Notes under the pieces: generated by a model | What the model saw: the letters and a program-made list of their open reading frames with translations, nothing else | Told to the model about the DNA's origin: nothing | Databases searched by the model: none | Shown here: one piece after another, positions 36,277-45,752 of the stretch | Layout of the letters: the number at the start of each line of letters is the position of its first letter | How positions within the stretch are numbered: position 1 is the stretch's first letter | Assembly: GCF_000226095.1 (NCBI RefSeq) | Contig: NC_016478.1 | Coordinates: 1,912,001 to 1,976,000, forward strand | Reading direction: 5' to 3' | Length of the DNA: 64,000 nucleotides | Source of the DNA: Thermothelomyces thermophilus ATCC 42464 | Taxonomy: Eukaryota; Ascomycota; Sordariomycetes; Sordariales; Chaetomiaceae | Program-made: the position numbers and the translations under genes

Positions 36277-36884
36277 CCGGCCTCCAACCCCCAAGGTAGA
36301 GCGGGGTTGTGTGTGTGTGTGTTTGCACGCATTGAATCGGCGTTGTTTTCTTTCGGGTTGTTGGAGGTGTGGTGACGGAGGAGGTTGGTTTAACGTGTTT
36401 GCAACTGGTGTAGTATGTTTCTGTTGGGGCTTTGGCTACGTTTTGCAATTTAGCATGGCGCCTGAAGAGAAAAGGAATTGACGAGCATTGTTGTTATAAG
36501 CGGTATGGCAGCATGCATCTAGATCTGAAACAGCGTGGTGGCTCCTTGAACAAGAATTGATGTTAAATTCTTGTATATGTCTTGGTGTGCTGTATACAAT
36601 ATTCCGGGCGAACCAACACCAAGCCCATCTCGAATGCTACCTTCGCAACGCCAGAGAACCGGGGGGGCGCGGATTCATTCAATGTGCGAGCCCTGCAGTG
36701 TCCGGTCGTCGCATCTGTCTGTATATCCAGAGGTATAGGCTGCCTGGTTCATGAACCCCAACTCCCGCAAACCTATGCCTGAGTATAATGCTAATACCAT
36801 TAGTCCAACCGTATCATAATCCGACGTAATTCCTGAAACCTTGCCATCTCAATGACTCCTTTTTTCTCTCTCACCCCATCGTCA
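36277..36884. other. Convergent spacer between RPC2 and RAD57 genes
   Basis: Both 3' UTRs must lie here. A short GT run at about 36310-36321 is the only repeat. No gene is seen. Confidence 0.55.
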
Positions 36885-38684
36885 TCACCTATAATCGGCC
36901 TCGTTCTCCTCCTCCTCCTCCTCCTTCTGCTCCTTCTCATCCTTGTTATCGTCGCCGTGGTCGTCATCGTCCTCCTCCTCCCCTTTTCCCTCCTTCTCCG
37001 TGCCGAGCTCAGCGGCAGCAGCAGCAGCAGCAGCACCGCCTAGCCCTCGCAACCCGCCCATCCAGACCTCGAACCTGACCGCCCCGTCCAGCCCGGGCCC
37101 CGTCCCTGCGACGTGGGGGGCAAAGACGACCTTCATCAGCCTCTCCCACCCCGTCGCTATCCCGCTCCCTGACAGCTCCGCAGCCTGGCGATGAGAAGAA
37201 GAATCGTCGTGATGTTGTTGGGAATGAGGGTGGTGGTGGTGGTGGTGATCGCGGACCGGCCGCCGACGCCGGAGCGGGACGGGCCTCCTAAACAGCGCGA
37301 TCCGCCCGGCGATCTGGGTCGTCCACACCAGCCCCAGCGCGGGCGTCTTGAGGGCCAGGTTGGAGGACGGGTCGTCGCCCCAGCCCGTGAACCAGCGCTG
37401 CTGGTGGTCGAGCAGGAGGGCGGGGTGGGACGGGCGGGGGGGGTCGGGGTCGGTTGGCGGGGGCGGTGGTGGTGGTGGCGCTGTTTGTTCCGGTTCGTCG
37501 GACTGTGGGTGGCTGGATGAGGGGAGGGGGACGGAGGATGGCGGTAGTATGTCGGCGAGGGCGGTGCTGTTGTTGTTGCTGTTGCCGGAGATGGGAGGCA
37601 AGCGGCGGCTGCGGGTTGCGAGGGGAGATTCCTGGGTTGGGCGGGGCCCGGATTGGAGTGAATGATAGTGATGGTGTTGATGATGATATTGGAGGGAGGA
37701 GGCGGGGGTTCCGAAGTCAGCAGAACTGGCCCCAGTAAACCGGTCTGCTACCTGGTTGGAAACAACGACGGCCAGGTTGTGCCGTTGTGCGAGGTCGCGC
37801 AGATGCATGCCGAGTTTGATGAGCTCGGCGGTGCGCGCGCCCATGTTGGAGCCGTGCCTGGCCCCGGAGGCGGAGGAGGTGGCGGAGCGCTCGAACTCGG
37901 CGCGATAGTTGGCAGCGACGGAGTCGAGGACTACCAGGCCGATGCCGCGGCGCTCGATCTCGACGGGGACTTGAAAGTTCAGGATGTGGTCTTGGCTCTC
38001 CAGGTCCGGGGTGGCGGTGCTGATGATTCTGTCGAGAGATGGTCGCTGTGAAGGGGCCAGGCGTTGGAATAGGGGGTTGGTTGACAGCATCTGGGCGAGG
38101 CGTCGGGTCGACAGGGGAGCCTCGGTGCTGATATAGAGGGCCGGGCGACCAAGGCCGTGGGGGGGCGGCAGTTGGACGGAGAGGAGGAGGGAGAGCAGGA
38201 ACTGGGTCTTGCCGGCGCCGGACTCGCCCGTGACCTCGGTCACGTAACCGACCGGAATGCCGCCGCCCAAGGCATGGTCCAACTCGGGGTCGAGGGTGCT
38301 GATGGTCTGCCATTGGGCGGAGAGAGAGGCGGCTGAGTTTCTCAGCGAGCCGGCCGGGGCGGCGTGTCCCGCATCTGATCTCGGAGCTGGCCGGTCCGGG
38401 GCTTCGGGTTCCGGGCCCGCTTCGGTACCGGGCTCGGGTTGGAGTGGGCCGAGGTGTGCCTCCGGAGCCGGGTTTGCGACACCGAGATCGGCATGGAGCG
38501 CGTCGAGCACGGCGCTGCACAGGCGCTTGACGTCGAGCAGCGGCAGCCGGGTCCGCTTCCCGATGTCGGCTGCCTCGAGGGTCAGGAGATCGCTGGTCGA
38601 GAGTCCGTGTTTCTCGAGCACGGGAATCAACCTCGCGAACTGCCCGGCAGGGAAGTGCGGGAGCACGTGCAAGAGATCCGTCAT
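36885..38684 (-). CDS. RAD57: Rad51 paralogue, RAD57-type recombination mediator
   Basis: A single-exon frame of 599 residues. The N-terminal 65 residues form a helix-hairpin-helix-like segment (TSDLLTLEAADIGKRTRL) typical of RecA/Rad51 relatives. The Walker A motif GESGAGKT is at 153-160 and Walker B GLVVLDSVA at 249-257. Between them LYISTEAPLSTRRLAQM is characteristic of the RAD57/XRCC3 branch. VVVSNQVADRF near 307 corresponds to the L2 region. RAD57 acts with RAD55 to stabilise Rad51 filaments in homologous recombination. After residue 320 the core is interrupted by a long Ser/Pro/His-rich insertion. Core sequence returns at WTTQIAGRIALFRRP, and the protein ends in a Glu/Asp-rich tail of about 35 residues. 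Yeast Rad57 is 460 residues, so this one is enlarged by low-complexity sequence. The gene is convergent with RPC2. Confidence 0.88.
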   Translation of the reverse strand: MTDLLHVLPHFPAGQFARLIPVLEKHGLSTSDLLTLEAADIGKRTRLPLLDVKRLCSAVLDALHADLGVANPAPEAHLGPLQPEPGTEAGPEPEAPDRPAPRSDAGHAAPAGSLRNSAASLSAQWQTISTLDPELDHALGGGIPVGYVTEVTGESGAGKTQFLLSLLLSVQLPPPHGLGRPALYISTEAPLSTRRLAQMLSTNPLFQRLAPSQRPSLDRIISTATPDLESQDHILNFQVPVEIERRGIGLVVLDSVAANYRAEFERSATSSASGARHGSNMGARTAELIKLGMHLRDLAQRHNLAVVVSNQVADRFTGASSADFGTPASSLQYHHQHHHYHSLQSGPRPTQESPLATRSRRLPPISGNSNNNSTALADILPPSSVPLPSSSHPQSDEPEQTAPPPPPPPPTDPDPPRPSHPALLLDHQQRWFTGWGDDPSSNLALKTPALGLVWTTQIAGRIALFRRPVPLRRRRPVRDHHHHHHPHSQQHHDDSSSHRQAAELSGSGIATGWERLMKVVFAPHVAGTGPGLDGAVRFEVWMGGLRGLGGAAAAAAAAELGTEKEGKGEEEDDDDHGDDNKDEKEQKEEEEEENEADYR

Positions 38685-39879
38685 GGGTTCAGCCTATGGG
38701 TCGACTTGAGGACACATGAGCCGGGGCGCTGTGACCTCCTCGGTTTGAGAAGTCAGTAGTGCTGCCCTTGTTCCCCACCGTTATTCTTCCTCTTGTTCTC
38801 TTCTTCTCTTCTTTTTGTTTCCTTCCTTTCTTTCTTTTTTTCCTTTTTTTTCTTTCTTTTTTTCTTCTCCTCCCCCCTCTCCTTTTTGGTTCGACCTGAC
38901 GGACTGCAGCGACTGCAGCAAGGCAACCGCGGTCGCTGCTTGATGGCTGCTTGCAGGGAACGCGGGTTCCTGCGCATTTCATCAGACCGCACCATTTTTA
39001 GCTTTGTGGGGCGCGCCTTCTCCTTCCGTAATTGGCTCGCGGCAATTAACTATGTAATTGGTCTTACACAGCTCGTGCGGATTACGGAACACGGAATAAT
39101 ACGGACTACTTCCTGGTCGATCCGTGACTACAGGTCGCAGTTGCCAGCGCGAGCTTGAGCCGCGCAATCCCAGCGTGAGGCAGGAGATATGGACTGCGGT
39201 AAGGGAGGGAGAGAGAATGGGGTGCAGTTTCCTACGCTGCCTACTACTCCAAGTGGATGGAGGCAGGCGCGACACTTCGATGCAGCGGTGCCTGCCAAGA
39301 ACGTTCCCATCAAAAGTCCCCGCAAAATCGCGCTCTGCCGCCGGGTCAGCCCAGGATCGCATTCCCCGTCTGCACCCTTTGATTGCAACCCTGCCTTTGA
39401 CCCGGTCATGTCGGCTTCACATCTAGTGTACCTACACCCCTGAAGAAGTGCCCGCCTTAACCTCGATTGGGGCTGGCCTGGAGTGCCATGGCTGCAACGA
39501 ACGTATCACAACCCCGGTCAGTTGAGAGAACTCTTGGCCGGGAAACACGGTATCAGCGGGCTGCTGGGCGGCATCGCTGCAGCGGAGGCAACGTGTGGGC
39601 ACGGGGAATGCCGATTCCATTTTAGAATTTTCCTACGGAGTATGTGCTGCCTGTTCCGAGTTAGTTATCATCCATCCAGAGACCCTCGAGCGGGCGGCCC
39701 CGTCGGCCCCAAGGTCCCTCGTTGTTTTTCCCTTGCGGCTTGGTCGAGCTCCGAGAGAGTCGCCGTGGCATGTTGCCCACCACGATCATTCCACGTTCTT
39801 GATCTTCAGGGATTAACTTACTTCCCCCATGTTCTGATATACATCTCACGCTCCTTTAAAACCACCAAAGATCGATCAG
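38685..39879. other. Divergent promoter region, about 1.2 kb
   Basis: The region lies between the RAD57 start and the surface-protein start. It includes a T/C-rich tract at about 38780-38890 and one exact TACGGAGTA at 39634-39642. I see no gene. Confidence 0.55.
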
Positions 39880-41888
39880 ATGGGCCGCCAACTACTTTAC
39901 GGAGCCGCCCTCTTGGGCGCCTCTGTTCAGGCATTCGCTTTTCTGCCCCTGCCAACCAACCGCTACCAGGCACTCCCTCTCGAAGACGGCTGGAATCCCA
40001 AGCCGACCCAACCTCCAGACGCTCACTTAGTTCGACGGCAAATGAGCCGCCCCTCAAGCTATCTCGTCGCCCCGGATAACACATGCGGCTTCATCGAAGG
40101 CAATTCAAGTGAGTGATCACAGCGCCCTCGAGCTACGTAGAGGAAACCGTGGAGACCGTAGCAAGTCCTCGGTTGACGCGACGTCTTGGGCTGACCCCCT
40201 TCGATGAAGGATCGGCATATGCATGTTTGGACGATAGCATGCAATGCGTCTTCATCCCACAATCTGGAAAGTCGCCCGGCGCCGTTGGCTGCTGCGATGG
40301 CGACGACTGTACCTTCCGTTCATCATGCGTCAACAGGAGTGAACGGGATGACTGCGACGAGGATTGTCAAGAAGATCCCTCAACGCTGAAATGGTAAATG
40401 AGTGTTGCAGACCATGGCCATGCCGGGTTATGTTCACTGACAGCACATAGCACCGGCTTGCTCCAGAGGTACTGCAACACCGTCGCCTTCCCGGGCGGCG
40501 TGACGGACTACTACTGCGCCTTAACGAAGGGGTCTGTTCTCACGGCCCAGACAGCGGCCAAGGGTGATAAGAGCAGGAGCTTCTCCGAGGTCAAGCCCAC
40601 CAGTACCTCGACCAAGAAGACGACGACGACAACGACGAGCTCAACCACGTCCAAGAAAACTTCCTCGTCTTCGTCTTCCTCTTCGACTTCGACCTCGTCT
40701 TCAACGACGTCCAAGTCCTCAACCCGATCCACATCCGAGACGTCGTCCGAGGTTCTGCCCTCCACCACCGAACCTACCATCACCGCGTCTACCACCGACG
40801 CCGATCGTGCCGGCGCGGCCACTTCTTCGACACCGCCCGAGGCCTCGACCACTCAATCTACCCCGGTCGGCGCCATTGTCGGGGGTGTCCTGGGTGGTAT
40901 CGCCCTCATCGCCTTGTGCATATTTGGCGCAATCTTCCTCCGCCAGCAGAGGAAGAAGAGCCAAGCGATGGCTGAAATGCCTCCTTCCCAGCCTTTCATG
41001 GCCGAACCCACATTGCCCAGCACTCAACCCCCCGTTCCCCCCTACGGGCAAGGCATGGGATCTTCCGGCATGACTGGCTACCCCCCGTCGTCTGCCGCTG
41101 GGACCTCGCCGCAGATGTTCGCCACTCCAACGGCCGCCGCAGCTGGCGCGACTGCTGGCGCGGTGGCGGCGGCAGCAGCATCAGCACGAGGAGCCTCCGG
41201 CCCCTACCACAACCGTCCGCCAAGCACCCTCACCACTACCACCACCGCCGCCAACAACACCTACTACGACCCGAGCCCTTTGACCACGCCCGGCGGCAGC
41301 CCACAGATGCAGTATGCACATCAGATGCACCCACCACCGCCCCTTCCCACGCCGGCCTACTACAACCACCCTTCACAAGACGCTTACCAGGGGGGAGACG
41401 GAGCATGGGCTGGAGGCGGCAGCACCAACGCCGGCGCCGCCGCGGAGCCGCCCGACCGCCATTCGACCTCCACCCCGGTCTCGACGTACAACGGCGCCAC
41501 CCCCGTCACCCCGGCCTCTGCGCTGGGTCCGATGCCGGGTGAGCCTCAGCAGCACGCACCGGCGGGCGGGGGCGGTGGTGGCAGTGGCAGCGACGGGAAC
41601 GGGGTGCCCCTGATTCTGCAGCCGGGCATGGGATATCGGCCATACAGGCCGCCCGGTGCCGGTGGCAGCAGCAGCACGCGAAGCGCAGGGGGCCGGAATG
41701 CAACCGCGAGCGCGAGCGGAAGCGAAAGCCCGACTGTGAGGACCGCGACGGTCGCCATGGTGGTGCCCCGGAAGGTTGTCCCAGCATCGTCCGCGCCGCC
41801 CTCGACGGAGCAGTCGCGGAGCCAAGGGCAATCACAAGGGGCCGCGGCTCCTGGGGATCAGCAGACTGCTGCTGTCGAGCTGCCGTGA
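39880..41888 (+). CDS. Single-pass cell-surface protein with Ser/Thr-rich stalk
   Basis: Exons are 39880-40108, 40210-40393 and 40451-41888 (616 residues). Intron 1 uses a GTGAGT donor and, to keep frame, an AAG acceptor at 40207-40209; intron 2 (57 bp, GTAAAT...ATAG) restores a Cys codon. An N-terminal hydrophobic stretch (LLYGAALLGASVQAFAF) is a likely signal peptide. Residues about 65-165 form a Cys-rich ectodomain (CGFIEGN, YACLDDSMQCVFIP, GAVGCCDGDDCTFRSSC). A Ser/Thr/Lys-rich stalk follows to about residue 270, then one transmembrane helix (GAIVGGVLGGIALIALCIFG, about 277-300), then a long Pro/Gly/Ala-rich cytoplasmic tail. The architecture is that of fungal wall-associated membrane proteins such as Mid2/Wsc-type sensors, but no WSC domain is evident, so a sensor role is inference. 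Confidence 0.8.
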
Positions 41889-42567
41889 TGGAGGTGGCGA
41901 AGAGAAAGGACTTTGAAGTGTGTCATGAACCCATTCGATGTCCCTTCATTCGGCGTTACGCCAGCATGTCACTGGATTTCTTTTTTGCCTTACTTCTTTT
42001 TTAAAAGCGTGTGATTTGGAGGGCACGAGCGGAATGTTGGTAGATATGGGGTTCTTCTTGTGGGCGGAGAGATGACTCGCTGTAACATCACGTCGCAGGG
42101 GAATGTATGTATGCACGTCCGGGGTGGGCAACTCTAGATATCCAGCTTCTTCACCTGTGTATATTCGATTTTGTTTTAAACCCCGGCGACAAATGCCCAA
42201 GCCGCTCAAGTACGTGCGTGTCACATGCAGTTTATGGCCATTTTTTTTTCCAGGTCGCCCACGGGCTCAACCAACATACTGTAGATCGATCAGCCCATGT
42301 AAGCTCGCGTCCGATTTCAGACAAGACAGATTTGCGAATGTTTCTTATATCAGGTCAACATCAGACTACCCGACCAAAACGTACATACATCCACTAATGC
42401 TGAGACAACCCCCCTTCTCTCCCACCCCAAAAACCAATCTAATCCGAAAGCTGATCCTTCCGCCCTGCTGCGCACCCCTTGGGCGCCCAGTATGTATGTA
42501 TTATATGTCACAAGGTACAAGCCCGGTTTCCGTACCCGATGCCCAACAGCACTCACACACGAGCTTG
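41889..42567. other. Convergent 3' spacer
   Basis: The spacer lies between the surface-protein gene and the carnitine acetyltransferase gene. It holds several GTATGTATG/ACATAC tracts (about 42102, 42380, 42490). No gene is seen. Confidence 0.55.
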
Positions 42568-45500
42568 CTAGTAATCGACCAACCTCAGCTTCTTCCCAAT
42601 CCCGCGTCTCCGCGCCTGCACCGCCGCGCGCTCCGATGGCTTCGACTCGCCGCTGTTGTTGTCTCCCCGCGCCTTGAGCGCCTGGAGAAGCATTCCCGCG
42701 TCGAAGAATCCATCTGGGATTGGAGAAAAAAATCATGTTAGCATACCGCTTCGTTTTCTTAGAGCACGACATGGGAAAGGAAAGAAGGGTAGGTTGGAGG
42801 GAGGGGGAGGGAATGTTTGTGGAAAAATGGAAAGGAGCGGGAGAGTGGGAAGGGGAAAAGGGAAAAAAAAAAAAAGGGGGGGGGGGGGAGGGAACTAAGC
42901 GTACAGCCACCCAGCTCATCATCCTCGCTTAGGGCCAGGCTTTCATCCGTGGGCGATGAGATGCTCCCATTTACGCCCCCTTCTGACCCGGCCTTGGAGC
43001 CGCTCGTGATCAGCCGCCCCCTCAGCCTCGCCCTGCTGCCACTAGCGCTACCATGGCTGCTGGCAGCAGTAGCACCGCCTCCCTGACCGCCCTGACCGCC
43101 GGCGACCTTGCCGGCCTCCGCCTTGGTGCCATAGCCTGCCCGCAGGCCTTCCACCTCCCTTGCCCGGCTCGTCGGCCCGCCCCTCGCCCACACACCGGGA
43201 CCGGCCCTGCCTGCGGACCCCGAGTTGGCGGCGATCCTCAGAATCCGCCGGATCTCGAGCAGGTAGCTCTCGAGTGTGTCGACGAAGCGGCGGGTCTGCC
43301 TGTGGCGCGACGAGACGCAGATGGAGATGCCTTCGTCCTTGATGATGTAGCCGATGCCAAAGCCGTCGCCGGACACGGGACCGAAGCCGAACTGGCGGAG
43401 AGAGGGGTTGCCGCAATTGGACGTGGAGAGGATGGTGGTGTTGAGCTTGTCCCAGCCCGGGTCGGCAAAAATGGCGGGCAGTTGATTGGACGTGGCCAGG
43501 GAGGGCGAGGTACGCCCGGTAGACGATTGGATGCTGTCGTTTCGTGCGCGGGAGGTTGTTGCTGTTGGCTTTGTTGGGTGACTGCTCTCATCGTTACCGT
43601 TGATGCTTGTGGAATGAATGGCGTTGTTGTTGTTGGTGGTGGCGGTGGTGGCGGTGGAGCCGTCGAGAAGGTATGCGGGCTCGCGCGGAGGGCTGCTGCT
43701 GACGCTGCCGTCGCCGCCGCCGCCGGTGCCGCGGTCGGAGAAATTGTCGATCGGGCTGGAATAGCCGTTGGTTCCGGAGAGGTAACTGCCGGCGTCCCCG
43801 TCGACGGTGCGCTGCCAGAGGCAGAAGAGAGCGTACAAGTGACGGTCGCACCCCTGGGCCTTGGCGCACTCCCGGGTCGTGGCGACGTGACGTTGGCAGG
43901 CCTTGCGGAGGGCCTCGATCTTTTTCTCGGCCGGGTTGTCGGCCCAGAAGGTCTGGACAAAGTTGACGGATTCTTCTGACACGGTGCGGATGGCCTCGGT
44001 GCGGCCGTGCAGGTACATCTTGGTCATGGCGGGCTCGTAAGTGCACTCGACGCGTCCGTACAGGCCGTAGTAGGCCGCCTGGAAGGCCATCTGCACGAAA
44101 GCGTCGGGCGAGAAGCCCATGGCGGTGATGAAGTTCTTCCCGTAGGCGTTGAAGTCGAGGCACTGGAACTCGTTCTGCTCGATCAGGTCCGCCAGCCGGG
44201 TCTCGGCGAAGCGGACGGCGATGCGGAGCTCGGGAGTCATGTCCCACTCGAGCTTGTGCGGCGTGGTGCTGACATCGCCAAAGCTCTCGGGGTCGCGCTT
44301 GGACGGGTCGGGGCTGGTGGACGCCCACAGCGTCGGGGCCTTGCCGTTGATGCTTCTCGCAAAGCGGAGGATGGTGTCGGTGTAGACGTCGCTGGCGAAG
44401 CGCAGCACCGTGTGGCCGTCGACGCCGGTGTGTTCAAAGTTGATGCCGGCGCTTCCGTTCTTGCAGACGATGATCTGCAGCTTGTCGTACCACCGGTTGG
44501 TGCAGGTGCCGATCTGGACACCCTTCTCGATCTCGCTGGTGCCGCAAAGCATGTTCTGGCAGAGCGCGGCGGCCGTGGTGGGTTCCGAGTAGTCCAGGCA
44601 GACTACAAAGAGGGCCGTGTCGACAAAATTCAAGCAGTCGGCATTGTTGGAGCCGGGCTCCCTCATCAAGACGTCCCTTAGACCCGACCAGACCTTCCTG
44701 TTCTCGGTGCTGAGCACGCCCAAGGCGCCCTTGGCGGCTTCCTGGATGGGCGTCTGCGCAGCGTCGTCGATGATGGTCTGCAGGTTGACGGCAATGTCGC
44801 GCTCCGTCATGATGAGGTCCGAGTTGTCGTCGAGCACGTCGAACCAGTAGAACTGGCCGTGGCACATGACGATGATGTGCTTGGAGTCGGGGTCCTGCTC
44901 GATCTGGCAGCCGGCGTCGGTCGGAACGCGGGCGGTTCCGAACAGGCGCGAGTACTGGTGCATGCACAGGGTGGTTCCCTTGACCGTGTCTGGCGGCAGC
45001 TCTTCCTTGCGGACCGCCCTCACAAACTCAAGGGCCGAGACGATGAGCGAAGCAGCCCTTGTCACCTGGTTGTTCCGGGCTGGCGTCGGGTCATCCTCGA
45101 GCAGGAAGAAGGGGTTCAGGTTGAGGACGACGGGGTTGTCAAAGTTGAGATAGGAGTCATACCCTTGGATAGGAGTGTGTCAGTATTGGACCGCAAAATG
45201 ACGACGTCCTCCTCCTTCTTCTTTTCTTCTTTCTCTCTCCTCCTTTTCTCTTTCCGCTTTTGAAGAGAGAAAAGAAAAAAAACAGAGAAAAGGAACAAAG
45301 AAAGGGGAGGGGAGAAAAGAGGAGGACTTACAGAACTGCTCGATGTAGCTCGTCCTCGCTTCGGCATACTTCTTGAGCTTCTCCTGGAGCTCGGGCCCTT
45401 CGTTTTTCAGAAAGGACTCGACGGCACGCTTGGTTTCTGCATGTTCCCTCGGAGACTGGAGCGGCTTGAGGGCAGCCAGGTACTTCTCGCAGGTGGACTC

Positions 45501-45752
45501 GAGATCTGGGATGGGCAGCTTTGGAAGGCTGTCCTGGTGGGCATACGTGACTCCACCCTTGCGCTTTTCGTCGCGGTAGGGGTCCGACATGGCGAAGTGA
45601 GGCGCCTTCAGAGACGGGGCGATGGCGGGCTTAGATAGCCTGGGGAGCTCGGGAACGGAGCGCGGCGTGGAGGAGGACAGCTCGAGAGGAGCTTCGTTGA
45701 GGGTCTCACCAAGAGACCTTGGCGGTGTGAAGGTGCGGACTTGTGTGGACAT
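42568..45752 (-). CDS. Carnitine acetyltransferase, Yat2/FacC-type
   Basis: Exons are 45752-45332, 45163-42905 and 42713-42568, totalling 942 codons (941 residues). Intron 1 (168 bp, GTAAGT, branch ACTGAC, AAG acceptor) restores Trp in SYIEQFWYDSYLNFDNP. Intron 2 (191 bp) starts GTACGC and restores Tyr in GGYGFFDAGMLLQALK. The enzyme transfers acetyl groups between CoA and carnitine, needed for acetate and fatty-acid-derived acetyl movement. The catalytic His is His385 in FEHTGVDGHTV, and the carnitine-site motif LSTSNCGNPSLRQFGFGP follows at about 715. The C-terminus RRRGIGKKLRLVDY is family-typical. There is no obvious mitochondrial presequence and no SKL-type ending, so a cytosolic form like Yat2/FacC is favoured. 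A Ser/Thr/Asn-rich insertion of about 110 residues (about 594-702) breaks the catalytic domain, and a second low-complexity segment precedes the last exon. Confidence 0.92.
42863..42888. repeat. A13-G13 homopolymer junction in the last carnitine acetyltransferase intron
   Basis: Thirteen A are followed directly by 13 G on the plus strand. On the transcript this is C13 then T13, starting 16 nt after the donor of the last intron. Confidence 0.95.

Noticed and set aside
35148-36299. 383- and 335-codon frames overlapping RPC2
   Set aside because: They are produced by strong third-position C bias of RPC2, whose own motifs are unambiguous.
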